A stretch of 49,515 nucleotides of DNA from Saprospiraceae bacterium (GCA_020631355.1 JAHDHL010000001.1:1-49515); one strand, 5' to 3'; counted from the stretch's first letter, positions 17,026 through 27,475 are shown. Program-made: numbers and translations. The notes: generated by a model not told the origin, from the letters alone.

Positions 17026-17835
17026 GTGGACATTCTAGAAAAAATTGTTAATCATAAAAAAAAGGAAGTAGCGGAAAGGAAAGCATTATTTCCTACCAAA
17101 CTCCTTGAGCAAAGCATTTATTTCAATACACCATCCGTCTCTTTCCGAAAATATATCCTAAGGGATGACATGAGTGGAATCATTGCTGAGTTCAAAAAGA
17201 AGTCTCCGAGCCAGGGAGATATCAATCCTTATGCTTCAGTGGAAAAAGTTTCTATCGGATATATGCAAGCAGGAGCTTCCGCACTTTCCGTCCTTACGGA
17301 TAATCATTTTTTCGGAGGAAAGAATGCGGATTTGACCGAAGCCCGGAAATTCAATTTCTGTCCTATACTCCGCAAGGATTTCATCATTGATGAATACCAA
17401 ATCATCGAAGCCAAATCCATTGGTGCCGATGTGGTCTTACTCATTGCGGAATGTCTCGAAAAAAATCAGTTAAGGCAATTGGCCGAAACGGCAAAACAAC
17501 TCGGACTTGAGGTTTTGATGGAAATTCATTCCGTTGAACAACTCGGGAAATTGAATCCATTCGTGGATGCTGTTGGCGTGAACAATCGCAACCTCAAAAC
17601 ATTCGAGGTCTCCATCGAAACATCCCTGAAACTCATTGAGGGCATACCTGATTCTGTAGTGAAAATTTCCGAGAGTGGCTTGAGCAAGGCTGCTTCGGTA
17701 GCCCGACTAAAACGTGCAGGATACCAGGGATTCCTTGTAGGAACACATTTCATGCATACAGCCAATCCAGCTAAGGCTTGCGCCCAATTCATTCATGAAA
17801 TCAATACACTCGGCCAAAGAAAAATCATTGCATGA
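17026..17835 (+). CDS. trpC: Indole-3-glycerol phosphate synthase
   Basis: Closes the indole ring from CdRP, giving indole-3-glycerol phosphate. (beta/alpha)8 barrel, 269 residues. Motifs: IIAEFKKKSPSQGDI (52-66, catalytic Glu and Lys), LRKDFIIDEYQI (catalytic Lys), GVNNRNLKTFEV, SESGLS and GFLVGTHFM (phosphate binding). The start codon is GTG at 17026. The gene follows trpD after 65 nt and overlaps trpF by 4 nt (ATGA). It is monofunctional, with trpF separate. Confidence 0.95.
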   Translation: MDILEKIVNHKKKEVAERKALFPTKLLEQSIYFNTPSVSFRKYILRDDMSGIIAEFKKKSPSQGDINPYASVEKVSIGYMQAGASALSVLTDNHFFGGKNADLTEARKFNFCPILRKDFIIDEYQIIEAKSIGADVVLLIAECLEKNQLRQLAETAKQLGLEVLMEIHSVEQLGKLNPFVDAVGVNNRNLKTFEVSIETSLKLIEGIPDSVVKISESGLSKAASVARLKRAGYQGFLVGTHFMHTANPAKACAQFIHEINTLGQRKIIA

Positions 17836-18455
17836 CGCTGACATCCAATCATATTCCCATTAAGGTATGCGGCATGAGGAATGCAGAAAATATCTTGGCC
17901 TTATCTGAATTGGATGTTCAATTCATGGGACTCATTTTTTTTGAGAAGTCCAAGCGTTTCGTCCAAGGGACCATTCCTGATATTCATATCCCCAAGGTCG
18001 GTGTTTTCGTAAATGAAACATATGAAACCATCATTCAAAAGATAAGGGAATACCAATTGGATTACATCCAATTACACGGGGATGAAACTCCTGTATTCTG
18101 CCAATTATTCCATGATGAAAAAGTAAGGGTCATCAAGGCGTTTAGGGTAAATGATGACTTCGATTTTGATTCGATTAAACAATATGAGGAACATTGTGAT
18201 TATTTTCTTTTTGATGCCAAAGGAAAGGATTACGGTGGCAATGGGATAACATTCAACTGGAAAATATTAAATCAGTACCAAGGAAAAATACCATTTTTTC
18301 TAAGTGGGGGAATACACTCGGGTTCAGTCAGTGAAATCAAGGATTTCAGGCATCCACAATTATTTGCATTGGATATTAATTCAGGATTCGAAATACAACC
18401 CGCCCTGAAGGACATTGATCTAATCCATTCATTTATTCACAATATAAAAGCATAG
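17832..18455 (+). CDS. trpF: Phosphoribosylanthranilate isomerase
   Basis: Amadori isomerisation of PRA to CdRP. 207-residue (beta/alpha)8 barrel. Motifs: IKVCGMRNAENI (catalytic Cys13), YIQLHGDE, FLFDAKGKDYGGNGITFNW (catalytic Asp), FFLSGGIHSGSV and ALDINSGFE (phosphate binding). Start overlaps trpC by 4 nt. The sequence is more AT-rich than the adjacent trp genes but shows no damage. Confidence 0.94.
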   Translation: MTLTSNHIPIKVCGMRNAENILALSELDVQFMGLIFFEKSKRFVQGTIPDIHIPKVGVFVNETYETIIQKIREYQLDYIQLHGDETPVFCQLFHDEKVRVIKAFRVNDDFDFDSIKQYEEHCDYFLFDAKGKDYGGNGITFNWKILNQYQGKIPFFLSGGIHSGSVSEIKDFRHPQLFALDINSGFEIQPALKDIDLIHSFIHNIKA

Positions 18456-18503
18456 GTAATTCATTCGGATGATTGAATACTGCATAGTATAAAACATAGC
18501 TCA

Positions 18504-19679
18504 ATGATAAGTATAGACGAGAAAGGATATTATGGAAAATTCGGTGGTGCATATATTCCCGAATTACTCCATCCCTGTGTTGAGGAATTAAGGTTGAATT
18601 ATGAAAAGATAATGACCCAACCTGATTTCCAGGAAGAATTCCACCACCTACTAAGGGACTACGTGGGCCGGCCTACTCCTTTGTATTTTGCCAAAAGATA
18701 TTCGGAGCATTTCAAGGCGAATATTTATTTCAAAAGGGAGGATCTCTGCCATACCGGTGCACATAAGGTCAATAATACAATCGGACAGATTCTGGTTGCA
18801 CAGCGATTGAATAAGAAAAGAATCATTGCGGAGACCGGTGCTGGGCAACATGGGGTAGCAACGGCTACCGTATGTGCACTGATGGGAATCGAATGTATTG
18901 TGTACATGGGGGAAAAGGATATCGAGCGCCAAGCACCCAATGTCAAGCGAATGAAAATGTTGGGTGCTGAAGTACGACCAGCCATGAGTGGTAGCCGTAC
19001 ACTGAAAGATGCCACCAATGAAGCCATACGGGATTGGATTAATAATCCGAGTGACACCCATTATATCATTGGTTCGGTGGTGGGGCCACACCCCTACCCT
19101 GAGATGGTGGCTCGTTTCCAATCCGTCATCAGTGAGGAGATGAAGAAGCAACTCCTAGAAAAGACAGGTAAAGCCAATCCTGATGCCATTATTGCTTGTG
19201 TTGGTGGAGGTAGTAATGCCGCAGGTGCATTCTATCATTATCTCAATGATGAGGATGTGAGACTGATTGCCGTGGAAGCTGCTGGCCTAGGAGTACACTC
19301 TGGAGAGACAGCTGCTACGAGTGCCATCGGAACGGAGGGTGTTATCCACGGAAGCCGTACACTATTGATGCAAACCCAGGATGGGCAAATCGTAGAGCCT
19401 TATTCCATTTCAGCAGGATTGGATTATCCCGGAATTGGGCCATTGCATGCACATCTGATTTCATCCGGTAGGGCCGAAGCCATCAGTATCACTGACAAGG
19501 AAGCACTCGATGCAGCATTCTTCCTTTCCAGAACGGAGGGTATCATTCCCGCATTGGAATCCGCGCATGCCTTTGCTGCCATGAACCATTTGGATTATAA
19601 CGAGGGGGATACCATTGTCATCAATCTATCCGGAAGGGGCGACAAGGACCTAGCGGCCTATACCCAAGCATTGGATTAG
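18504..19679 (+). CDS. trpB: Tryptophan synthase beta chain
   Basis: PLP enzyme condensing indole and serine to Trp within the alpha2-beta2 complex. 391 residues, TrpB1 type. PLP lysine is K88 in [36 protein letters not shown] (phosphate cradle) and [11 protein letters not shown] (COMM/monovalent-cation region) are all present. It lies between trpF (48 nt gap) and trpA (29 nt gap). Confidence 0.97.
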   Translation: MISIDEKGYYGKFGGAYIPELLHPCVEELRLNYEKIMTQPDFQEEFHHLLRDYVGRPTPLYFAKRYSEHFKANIYFKREDLCHTGAHKVNNTIGQILVAQRLNKKRIIAETGAGQHGVATATVCALMGIECIVYMGEKDIERQAPNVKRMKMLGAEVRPAMSGSRTLKDATNEAIRDWINNPSDTHYIIGSVVGPHPYPEMVARFQSVISEEMKKQLLEKTGKANPDAIIACVGGGSNAAGAFYHYLNDEDVRLIAVEAAGLGVHSGETAATSAIGTEGVIHGSRTLLMQTQDGQIVEPYSISAGLDYPGIGPLHAHLISSGRAEAISITDKEALDAAFFLSRTEGIIPALESAHAFAAMNHLDYNEGDTIVINLSGRGDKDLAAYTQALD

Positions 19680-19708
19680 GTCGTATCACATTTCAACAAA
19701 GTATCAAT

Positions 19709-20494
19709 ATGAATAGGATAAAGACATTATTCCAAAATAAAAAAGAGGATATCCTCAATATATATTTCACAGCAGGACATCCCAACCTGAATGACACTGC
19801 TACCATCATCCGGGAATTAGCCCATGCAGGGACGGACCTCATTGAGGTGGGCATGCCGTATTCGGACCCATTAGCAGATGGATTAACCATCCAACAGTCA
19901 TCCAGTGTAGCATTGAAAAATGGGATGCATCTGGATTTATTATTCACACAACTCAAGGATGCCAGACAACATACTGACATCCCCTTGGTTCTCATGGGTT
20001 ATTTCAATCAGGTATTACAATATGGTCCTGAAAAATTCATTCGGCAATGTGTGGATTCGGGAGTGGATGGATTGATCCTACCTGACTTGCCCTTATTCGA
20101 ATACGAACGGGATTTCAAGGCATTATTCGAAGCCAATGATATCTGTATTTCCTTTTTGATTACTCCTCTAACAGAAGATTACAGGATCAGAAAGGTGGAC
20201 GAACTGACCAATGGGTTCATCTATATGGTATCCAGTAATGCAACCACAGGAGGCAAAGCGGATGCCGACCAACAGCAAATAGCCTATTTCAACAGAATAG
20301 AAAAAATGGGACTCAATAACCCAAGACTGATTGGATTCGGTATTTCGGACCATGCTTCTTTCAGCAATGCCTGCCAATATGCCAATGGGGCCATTATCGG
20401 TTCTGCATTCATCAGAAACCTTGAAAAGGAGAATGATCTAAGAATGGGAATCCATCGTTTTGTAAGCGGAATCAGGCAAGAAGTGCACCAATAA
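19709..20494 (+). CDS. trpA: Tryptophan synthase alpha chain
   Basis: Cleaves indole-3-glycerol phosphate to indole and glyceraldehyde-3-phosphate; indole is channelled to TrpB. 261 residues. Catalytic E46 and D57 lie in IEVGMPYSDPLADG. GLILPDLPLFE and the phosphate site MVSSNATTGGKAD follow, then GFGISDHASF. Last gene of the operon, ending 19 nt before the palindromic terminator. Confidence 0.95.
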   Translation: MNRIKTLFQNKKEDILNIYFTAGHPNLNDTATIIRELAHAGTDLIEVGMPYSDPLADGLTIQQSSSVALKNGMHLDLLFTQLKDARQHTDIPLVLMGYFNQVLQYGPEKFIRQCVDSGVDGLILPDLPLFEYERDFKALFEANDICISFLITPLTEDYRIRKVDELTNGFIYMVSSNATTGGKADADQQQIAYFNRIEKMGLNNPRLIGFGISDHASFSNACQYANGAIIGSAFIRNLEKENDLRMGIHRFVSGIRQEVHQ

Positions 20495-20513
20495 GAAAAG
20501 GGATTATATTCAT

Positions 20514-20551
20514 AAAAAAGGGCCCAACTGATATCAGTTGGGCCCTTTTTT
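20514..20551. terminator. Bidirectional terminator between trpA and hppA
   Basis: A perfect 38-bp palindrome: A6-GGGCCCAACTGAT and its exact complement ending in T6. It serves trpA on the plus strand and hppA on the minus strand, which ends 20 bp away. Confidence 0.95.
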
Positions 20552-20571
20552 ATGTTATATGAACAAGTGAA

Positions 20572-22848
20572 TTATTCAGCATTCTCCTCATTCACACCAT
20601 ATACATTCTCATCCTTGATGATATAAGCATCACCCAAAAGATTATCTTCTTCTTCGATGATGATTTCCTTGGAATCATTCATTCCATGATCCTCACCTGA
20701 AGAAGTATGACCTCCTAGGATTGGAGCGATAGCCAAACCAACCAAACAAGTCAACTTAATCAAGATATTCATAGATGGACCTGAAGTATCCTTGAATGGG
20801 TCACCCACTGTATCACCTGTAACAGCAGCTTTGTGCGCATCAGAACCTTTGTAGGTCATCTTACCATCAATTTCAATACCTGCTTCGAATGATTTCTTGG
20901 CATTATCCCAAGCACCACCTGCGTTATTTTGGAAGATAGCCCAAAGTACACCTGAAACAGTAACACCTGCCATATATGCACCCAATGGCTCAGCTCCCAT
21001 TACGAATCCAACAATAAGTGGTGTAATGATTGTGATAGCACCCGGCAACATCATCTCTCTCAATGCAGCTTGTGTGGAAATTTCAACACACTTACCATAC
21101 TCAGGCTTTCCTGTACCTTCCATGATACCCGGAATCTCCTTGAACTGGCGACGTACTTCCTTTACCATTTCCATAGCAGCCTTTCCTACTGAGCTCATAG
21201 CCAATGCAGAGAATACTACTGGAATCATACCTCCAATAAACAAGGCAGCCAATACATCCGCCTTGAAAATATTGATACCATCAATACCTGTGAATGTAAC
21301 ATAAGCAGCAAACAAGGCCAATGCAGTCAATGCAGCAGAAGCAATGGCAAATCCCTTACCTACGGCAGCCGTCGTATTACCAACAGAATCCAAGATATCC
21401 GTACGAGTACGCACTTCCTCAGGTAATTCACTCATCTCGGCAATACCACCTGCGTTATCCGCAATAGGTCCGAATGCATCAATTGCCAATTGCATAGCAG
21501 TTGTTGCCATCATGGCAGAAGCGGCAATCGCTACACCATAGAAACCAGCCAAGGAATAAGCTCCCCAGATAGCACCTGCGAAAAGAATGATTGGAATAGC
21601 TGTTGAAATCATACCAGTAGAAAGACCAGCGATGATGTTAGTAGCAGCACCGGTAGCTGATTTCTGAACGATATCAACAACAGGCTTCTTGCCCAATCCA
21701 GTATAATATTCAGTAACGTATGAAATCGCACCACCTACGAACAATCCGATACAAACTGTCCAGAATACATTGATGTTTGCGATAGTTTGTGCACCCTCTC
21801 CGAAATAAACCATGGTCATTTCAGCCGGCAACATCCACTTGATCAATCCGAAACAAGCAACTGCAGTCAAGATAATGGATGTCCAGTTACCTCTATTCAA
21901 TGCAGCTTGTACCTGAGCTTCCTTGGAATCATCCTTAGCGGAAATCAAAAATGTTCCGATGATAGAGAAGATGATACCTAAACCAGCAATTACGATCGGT
22001 AACAAGATAGGTCCGATACCACCGAACTGGTCAGGAATTGAACCGCCCATATCCTTGATTACATAATTACCCAATACCATTGCAGCCAATACAGTAGCTA
22101 CATATGAACCGAACAAATCGGCTCCCATACCTGCTACGTCACCAACATTATCACCAACGTTATCGGCAATGGTTGCAGGGTTACGAGGATCATCCTCAGG
22201 AATACCAGCCTCTACCTTACCCACAAGGTCAGCACCTACGTCAGCAGCCTTGGTATAAATACCACCACCCACACGTGCAAACAATGCAATAGACTCGGCT
22301 CCCAATGAGAAACCAGCCAAGGTTTCAAGAAGAATGGTCATGTTTTGTGTACCATTTTCGCCCCATTGGCCACCCATTAACCATACATATAATACAGCAA
22401 ACAAAGTACTCAAACCAAATACGGCCAAACCAGCTACTCCCAATCCCATTACGGTACCACCCTTGAATGATACTTGCAATGCTTTGGATAAACTTGTTCT
22501 AGCAGCTTGTGTAGTTCTTACATTAGCTTTTGTTGCCACTTTCATTCCTATATATCCTGCCAAGGCAGAGAATACAGCACCAATAACGAACGCTACCACA
22601 ATGAACCAGTGAGTTGATTCGACGTAAGCAGACAATGCTCCCAATGCAGCTCCGGCGATCACTACGAATATGGCCAACATTCTATATTCTGCTTTCAAGA
22701 AAGACATTGCACCTTCAGCAATGTGATTGGCAATGCCACTCATTTTTTCGTTTCCTTCATCCTGCTTGCTTACCCAAGAATTCAGGTAAATCATGTATAG
22801 TAATCCGATGACACCAAAAACAGGTAAGATATAAACCAAACTTTCCAT
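20572..22848 (-). CDS. hppA: Membrane-bound ion-translocating pyrophosphatase
   Basis: Integral membrane enzyme (about 16 helices) that hydrolyses PPi and pumps H+ and/or Na+. 758 residues. Catalytic motifs [18 protein letters not shown] (203-220) and [20 protein letters not shown] (230-249) are intact. The GNTTAA site (490-495) has Ala at 494 and Gly at 497, where K+-independent enzymes have Lys and Thr, so it belongs to the K+-dependent class. Whether it pumps Na+ or H+ cannot be read reliably. The last about 45 residues, after [10 protein letters not shown], form an unusual acidic extension ([14 protein letters not shown]...). Confidence 0.95.
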   Translation of the reverse strand: MESLVYILPVFGVIGLLYMIYLNSWVSKQDEGNEKMSGIANHIAEGAMSFLKAEYRMLAIFVVIAGAALGALSAYVESTHWFIVVAFVIGAVFSALAGYIGMKVATKANVRTTQAARTSLSKALQVSFKGGTVMGLGVAGLAVFGLSTLFAVLYVWLMGGQWGENGTQNMTILLETLAGFSLGAESIALFARVGGGIYTKAADVGADLVGKVEAGIPEDDPRNPATIADNVGDNVGDVAGMGADLFGSYVATVLAAMVLGNYVIKDMGGSIPDQFGGIGPILLPIVIAGLGIIFSIIGTFLISAKDDSKEAQVQAALNRGNWTSIILTAVACFGLIKWMLPAEMTMVYFGEGAQTIANINVFWTVCIGLFVGGAISYVTEYYTGLGKKPVVDIVQKSATGAATNIIAGLSTGMISTAIPIILFAGAIWGAYSLAGFYGVAIAASAMMATTAMQLAIDAFGPIADNAGGIAEMSELPEEVRTRTDILDSVGNTTAAVGKGFAIASAALTALALFAAYVTFTGIDGINIFKADVLAALFIGGMIPVVFSALAMSSVGKAAMEMVKEVRRQFKEIPGIMEGTGKPEYGKCVEISTQAALREMMLPGAITIITPLIVGFVMGAEPLGAYMAGVTVSGVLWAIFQNNAGGAWDNAKKSFEAGIEIDGKMTYKGSDAHKAAVTGDTVGDPFKDTSGPSMNILIKLTCLVGLAIAPILGGHTSSGEDHGMNDSKEIIIEEEDNLLGDAYIIKDENVYGVNEENAE

Positions 22849-22932
22849 AGGTTTTACTTGTTTTGACTTATTTAATAAAGTATCTAATCAATTGATTTGA
22901 GCCGATTTAATAGGCCTTTTCAAATCAGAGGG

Positions 22933-22940
22933 CAAAAGTA
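22933..22940 (-). promoter_or_regulatory. Putative hppA -7 box
   Basis: TACTTTTG on the minus strand, 84 nt upstream of the hppA start. No clear -33 element. Confidence 0.5.
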
Positions 22941-22973
22941 CACCTTTATTTTAATATAGGGTACTCGAAATGC

Positions 22974-24032
22974 TTATTTTATCGGCAAAACTAACGTAGA
23001 AACCATAGGTTTATGGTCTGAAATCGAAGTCGAAACGGTTTTGGAAGACAAAACCGTAATCTCAGGTGAGCTTAGAATGTAATCTATCTTTAGAAATGGG
23101 ATGTTACCATTGTATGTAAAACCCAATCCGAGACCTCCCTCGACAAAGGTATCTTTCAGGCGACTACATAAAATCCTATAGGTATAGGATTGCGGTGGGT
23201 CGTTAAAATCACCACATAAGATGACAGGACGGGAACTCGCTTCGATGGAAGCCCTGACTTTCTTGGCCTGTCCTGCCCGAACAGCTGCTGCGGATTTCAC
23301 TTGGGAGAGAATTCCTCTTGTTGCATCCAACGTTTCCTTATCATTCAATTCGTTCAGCTCGGTATTTTCTGAAAGGTCGTCCACCTCCGAACTGATCCTA
23401 TTGGAATGTAAGTGAATATTATATAATCTGAACACATATCCCTCCATCTCAATATCAGCCCACAATGCTCCATTGCTTGTCTTTATTTTCTCCAGTTTCA
23501 AATCCTTTGAATCCCTAATGGGGAATTTGGATACGATATGCTGCGAGCCCCTACCTACCTGGTGTGGATATTCCTTACTGAATGATTCCAATTCCTTTAC
23601 ATTCAATCCCAATTCCTGAAGGCAAATAACATCAGGGTCCTGGGCTTTCATCATGTCTATGAATTGGGGATAGAGCTTATTATTATAAATATTCCCGCCT
23701 TGGGCATTGAATGTCATGACCTTGACCACTTTTCCCTTTGCCGTTACGGAACCCCGAAAAGGATTCCCTGTAAACTTACTCACACCACTCCAACTCATGA
23801 TGAGACAAATCATGGAAAAAATGAAATACCATTTTCGTTGGTACATCCAAAAGAGAACGAAAAGCATATTGAGCAACACCAGTACCGGGAAACCCAACCC
23901 CATAAAAATGAAAGGCCAAAAACTTGATGGATTGAAGTAAGGTGCCGCAAAGGATATTCCTGTGAGGATTATCAGCATGAAATTCAGCCACCTGAGTATT
24001 TTGGTGAAACAGCCTACCTTTGACTCCGACAT
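22974..24032 (-). CDS. Membrane-anchored endonuclease/exonuclease/phosphatase family protein
   Basis: 352 residues. The N-terminal 90 residues contain about three membrane helices (13-31, 38-61, 70-85). A complete EEP (DNase I-like) phosphoesterase domain follows: FNAQGGN (Asn), CLQELGLN (metal-binding Glu), ILCGDFNDPP (catalytic Asp/Asn) and ISDHKPMV (catalytic His). The domain probably faces the periplasm. Substrates in this superfamily range from DNA to phospholipids and phosphoinositides; the substrate is not predictable here. The gene follows the rhomboid gene after 8 bp, in the common Bacteroidota rhomboid-rhomboid-EEP cluster. Confidence 0.88.
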   Translation of the reverse strand: MSESKVGCFTKILRWLNFMLIILTGISFAAPYFNPSSFWPFIFMGLGFPVLVLLNMLFVLFWMYQRKWYFIFSMICLIMSWSGVSKFTGNPFRGSVTAKGKVVKVMTFNAQGGNIYNNKLYPQFIDMMKAQDPDVICLQELGLNVKELESFSKEYPHQVGRGSQHIVSKFPIRDSKDLKLEKIKTSNGALWADIEMEGYVFRLYNIHLHSNRISSEVDDLSENTELNELNDKETLDATRGILSQVKSAAAVRAGQAKKVRASIEASSRPVILCGDFNDPPQSYTYRILCSRLKDTFVEGGLGLGFTYNGNIPFLKIDYILSSPEITVLSSKTVSTSISDHKPMVSTLVLPIK

Positions 24033-24040
24033 GAGGCGTA

Positions 24041-24982
24041 CTAATCTAGCTTATTATGGTAATTATTGAGGAATGCCTGTTCTTCTTCTGTCAGGCTTTT
24101 GATTCCTTTCCTACTGATCTTATCCAGAATCGCATCGATTTTTTCCTGAACAGATCCATAATCCGAAGCTCGGCCAGGGGCCTGTGATTGGCTTTGTTTG
24201 ATTTTTTCCTTGTTCCTGAATGCCACTTTGGGTTTCGGGCGCCTGGATGCAGAGCGCTTTCCTTGGAAAAATCCGAAAAACCGATCCGAAAAACGATTGA
24301 AAGGTACACTCAAATCATTTCCTCTCCTAAGTAGGTAAACAAAGTACCAACCAAAGAATGCGCCTCCCAAATGGGCAAAATGGTCTGTACCCGATCCCAT
24401 GTTGGATGCACCGACAACATCAAGGAAGATGATGACAGCAACGATATATTTCAGTTTGGTTTCGAAAAGGATAAGGTTTACCCGGTAATCAGGGGCCACT
24501 GTTCCCGCTGCCATTGCTATTGCCATTACCGCACCTGATGCACCTAAGGAGTAGTCTGCTACATAACTAGCATTGAACAAGCCAATAATCAAGGAAGATA
24601 GTACGAAACTCACTGCTCCTGCAAAACCTCCCATGATATAAATAGGTAGGATTCTTTTATCATTGAGCATATCCCCTGCTATCCTACCAAACCAGTACAA
24701 CCACAACATATTCCAAAAAATATGCATGAAGTCCATGTGAAGAAACATACAGGTAAAGAGTCCCCAAGGATGGAAGACCAATTCTTTCAAGTCTGAAGCA
24801 ACACTGAAGAAATATACGAACTGTTTGAATCCCGGACCGGTGGCGAATCCATTACTGACACTCATGAATACGCTGAGGATATTCACTCCAACGAATACTG
24901 CTACATTAATAAGTATCAGCCTGACAACCATGTTGCCAGTCTTGAAATAATGTATCATGTCGTTCCAGATGGATCTGAACAT
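24041..24982 (-). CDS. Rhomboid intramembrane serine protease with C-terminal extension
   Basis: Six-helix rhomboid protease that cleaves membrane proteins within the bilayer. 313 residues. HMDFMHIFWNMLWLYWFG gives the conserved His/Asn oxyanion region. The catalytic Ser is in GASGAVMAIAM and the catalytic His in HFAHLGGAFFGW. A basic linker (RSASRRPKPK) leads to a short soluble C-terminal domain, SLTEEEQAFLNNYHNK, of the kind described as DUF6576 on Bacteroidota rhomboids. It is the second of two rhomboid genes, 78 bp after the first. Confidence 0.92.
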   Translation of the reverse strand: MFRSIWNDMIHYFKTGNMVVRLILINVAVFVGVNILSVFMSVSNGFATGPGFKQFVYFFSVASDLKELVFHPWGLFTCMFLHMDFMHIFWNMLWLYWFGRIAGDMLNDKRILPIYIMGGFAGAVSFVLSSLIIGLFNASYVADYSLGASGAVMAIAMAAGTVAPDYRVNLILFETKLKYIVAVIIFLDVVGASNMGSGTDHFAHLGGAFFGWYFVYLLRRGNDLSVPFNRFSDRFFGFFQGKRSASRRPKPKVAFRNKEKIKQSQSQAPGRASDYGSVQEKIDAILDKISRKGIKSLTEEEQAFLNNYHNKLD

Positions 24983-25060
24983 CAGCTTTTATTTTTTACA
25001 AGCCCAAATTTAAGGATATTCAAGCATACAACGAACAAAGCCCCCCAGTAGTTTCGACAC

Positions 25061-25687
25061 TTACCAGCGATTATTTCCTTTTCGCCAAAATAATATGATG
25101 AAGAAGCCGGTCAATGCACCTCCCAAATGAGCAAAATGACCGATACCGGTATTAAGGCCACTGAGTCCCAAGACCAATTCTAGCACACCGAAAATAATTA
25201 CCATGTATTTTGCTTTCATGCGGACGGGTGGAATAATCAGTCCTATGATGTTATTCGGGAATATCATTCCGTAGGCCAATAACAATCCGAATATGGAACC
25301 AGAAGCTCCTAAGGAATGGTAATATTGGGATACTCCCCATCCTCCCGTAGTAAGATATGCCTCAAGGGTTGTGGTCGATAATTGGATGAGCATCGCTCCC
25401 AGCCCCGTAGCCAAGTAGTAAAAAAGGAATTTCTTAGATCCCCAGTAGGATTCCAATGCAGGCCCGAAAAAAAACAGGCCGAACATATTGAAGAAAAGAT
25501 GATTGAAATCCGCATGCATGAACATATGCGTTACAATCTGATAGGGCTCGAAATAATCACTCGTAGGATAAAACAGGGAAAAACCCATCCTATCCCAACC
25601 CAATGGCTCCTCCAAGAGCTTCGTAGCAAAGAACATCAGGATATTGATGATGAGTAAATGCTTGACCGTCTCGGTTATCTTAATCAT
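25061..25687 (-). CDS. Rhomboid intramembrane serine protease
   Basis: 208-residue rhomboid without the C-terminal extension of its neighbour. It has HADFNHLFFNMFGLFFFGP, catalytic Ser in LGASGSIFGLLLAYG and catalytic His in HFAHLGGALTGF. Start set at the ATG at 25687 (MIKITETVKHLLIIN), immediately before the first helix; an upstream in-frame start adds an unconserved stretch. Together with the next rhomboid and the EEP protein it forms a likely operon on the minus strand. Confidence 0.9.
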   Translation of the reverse strand: MIKITETVKHLLIINILMFFATKLLEEPLGWDRMGFSLFYPTSDYFEPYQIVTHMFMHADFNHLFFNMFGLFFFGPALESYWGSKKFLFYYLATGLGAMLIQLSTTTLEAYLTTGGWGVSQYYHSLGASGSIFGLLLAYGMIFPNNIIGLIIPPVRMKAKYMVIIFGVLELVLGLSGLNTGIGHFAHLGGALTGFFIILFWRKGNNRW

Positions 25688-25820
25688 TACTAAATGTTGG
25701 CTTAAAGCGTTAGGCAAACCTTTGTTTCCAAGGGAATCCAATTCTCCTTATACAATAAACTATGTCATTTCCCTTTCAAAAGTTCACTTATGCCATGCAT
25801 TATAATATATCTATTTTTTC

Positions 25821-25828
25821 TATTTTTG
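25821..25828 (+). promoter_or_regulatory. Putative -7 box for the 28-residue gene
   Basis: TATTTTTG, an exact TAnnTTTG match, 34 nt upstream of a small plus-strand ATG. No clear -33. Confidence 0.4.
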
Positions 25829-25861
25829 CCTTAGCACTAGAACGCAAACAAAAATCATTCG

Positions 25862-25948
25862 ATGTCCGCTACACTCACTTACACCATCGTTTTGGCATTG
25901 ATTTTCCTTGGTAGGAAATTATTCATTGCCCAACAACAACAGGGTTAA
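25862..25948 (+). CDS. Possible 28-residue membrane peptide
   Basis: Small frame in the gap between two minus-strand genes. It encodes 28 residues: a short polar start (MSA), one hydrophobic helix (TYTIVLALIFLGRKLFI) and a Gln-rich end (AQQQQG). It has an exact TAnnTTTG box 34 nt upstream and converges stop-to-stop with the glycosyltransferase gene (overlap 4 bp). The hydrophobic composition and promoter make it plausible, but a frame this short can occur by chance. No homolog is known to me. Confidence 0.4.
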   Translation: MSATLTYTIVLALIFLGRKLFIAQQQQG

Positions 25949-26694
25949 TCCGATTTTTTATACATTCTAAAACGCCCCATTCCCATACGCTGTAAGAAAT
26001 GGCACAGGGAAACCCTAAGTACCCCGAATCCATATTGTGTACTCCTTTTCAGGTTAATGGAAGATGCTTCCTCGAAGTATTTGGTAGGGCAGGTTACCTC
26101 CGCGATGTGGAATCCTGCATAGATGATTTGGGATAACATTTCGTTATCAAAAACGAAATCATCAGAATTCTCATTAAAATTAATGGTTTCCAACACTTCC
26201 CTACTAAAGGAACGGTATCCCGTATGGTATTCCGAAAGCTTATAGTTCACCAACATATTCTGGGTGAATGTCAGGAATCTATTGGCAATGTATTTATATA
26301 GTGGCATACCTCCCTGCAGCGCTCCTTTCCCTAATATCCTCGACCCCAACACCACCGGGTACAATTCATCCCCGATGATATTCACCATTGCAGGTATCAA
26401 TTTGGGAGTATACTGATAATCGGGATGCAACATGATGATGATGTCCCCCTCCAATTCCAAGGCCTTATTATAAAGGGTTTTCTGATTTCCACCATATCCC
26501 TTATTTTTTTCATGGCGAATGGTATGCCTGATTCCAATCTCCTTGGCTACCTCAAGGGTATTATCATTACTGGCATCATCACAAAGGATGACCTCATCCA
26601 CCAAATCCAAAGGAATCTCCCTGTATGTTTGTTCAAGAGTCAATGCGGCATTATAAGCAGGCAATACCACTATGACTTTTTTACCATTATACAT
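25945..26694 (-). CDS. Polyprenyl-phosphate mannosyltransferase-like glycosyltransferase (GT2)
   Basis: 249-residue GT2 enzyme of the dolichol-phosphate mannose synthase type, soluble or peripheral with no membrane helices. Motifs: VIVVLPAYNAALTL, EVILCDDASNDNT, HEKNKGYGGNQKTLYNKAL (nucleotide-sugar loop), IIIMLHPDYQYTP (the DxD position reads HPDYQ), and GSRILGKGALQGGMP. It probably makes a lipid-linked sugar or adds a sugar to one. It is likely cotranscribed with the lipoprotein gene 35 bp upstream. Confidence 0.87.
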   Translation of the reverse strand: MYNGKKVIVVLPAYNAALTLEQTYREIPLDLVDEVILCDDASNDNTLEVAKEIGIRHTIRHEKNKGYGGNQKTLYNKALELEGDIIIMLHPDYQYTPKLIPAMVNIIGDELYPVVLGSRILGKGALQGGMPLYKYIANRFLTFTQNMLVNYKLSEYHTGYRSFSREVLETINFNENSDDFVFDNEMLSQIIYAGFHIAEVTCPTKYFEEASSINLKRSTQYGFGVLRVSLCHFLQRMGMGRFRMYKKSD

Positions 26695-26729
26695 ATACAG
26701 ATTTTGTTTTCTTGTTCATTCTTAGAATA

Positions 26730-27380
26730 TCAATCCGCCACTATCTCAGTCTGGTAAATCGGCGAAAGAATCTTGATATTCTCCTTAACCCACAACTTCC
26801 CTTCCAGTTGGAATAGACTATCCCTTGTATCCACCATTACAATCTTAACCTCTCCTATTCCCATTCCATCCAGTCCTTTTTTCTGATTCCCTGCCTCATA
26901 AACCTTATTGGCAGCATCCACCACAACAATGGATTCATTCTTTCCAAGGACAAGTCCTTCCATGTCACTCAAGGGAATTTCTTCCTGAATATCCAATATT
27001 CTCGTATTCCCCAATCCAAAAGTTACCTCATATTTTTTCTCATCCAGATTGGTAAACGCAATCGTAAAGGCATCCTTTTCCGTATTCTTGTCCGACCAGA
27101 TATAATAAATGCCCTTATGGTCTACGAATTTCTTCTCCATTTCCGTGCCATTAAAATAGACTCCCTCACTCAGGAAATAAGGCCTGATATCCGAAGTGTC
27201 CCTTACATAAAAACGGGCTTCCACCTTCAGTGATTGGTCATCCTCATTCATTTGGGCCTTTACATCAAGATATACTTTCTCATTGGGGTTGATATGCGAG
27301 GTATTCGTAGGGACACAGGATATCCCTCCTACCAATCCAAGGCATAAAAAAAACCAACTTATCCTATTCTTGAAAATCAT
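26730..27380 (-). CDS. Predicted lipoprotein, unknown function
   Basis: 216 residues with a lipoprotein signal: a hydrophobic stretch about 9-20 ending in GGISC (Cys22), a loose lipobox. The mature part looks all-beta (alternating KVYLDVKAQM, LKVEARFYVRD). I recognise no family. It is upstream of the GT2 gene on the same strand and divergent from bamD. Confidence 0.7.
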   Translation of the reverse strand: MIFKNRISWFFLCLGLVGGISCVPTNTSHINPNEKVYLDVKAQMNEDDQSLKVEARFYVRDTSDIRPYFLSEGVYFNGTEMEKKFVDHKGIYYIWSDKNTEKDAFTIAFTNLDEKKYEVTFGLGNTRILDIQEEIPLSDMEGLVLGKNESIVVVDAANKVYEAGNQKKGLDGMGIGEVKIVMVDTRDSLFQLEGKLWVKENIKILSPIYQTEIVAD

Positions 27381-27475
27381 TGAAACGAATCATCTTATAC
27401 CATCCCAATATACTGAAATAAAAGTCCAATACACGGCTTCATTTATGCAACCCTAAAATAACTTACTGTACTGTA

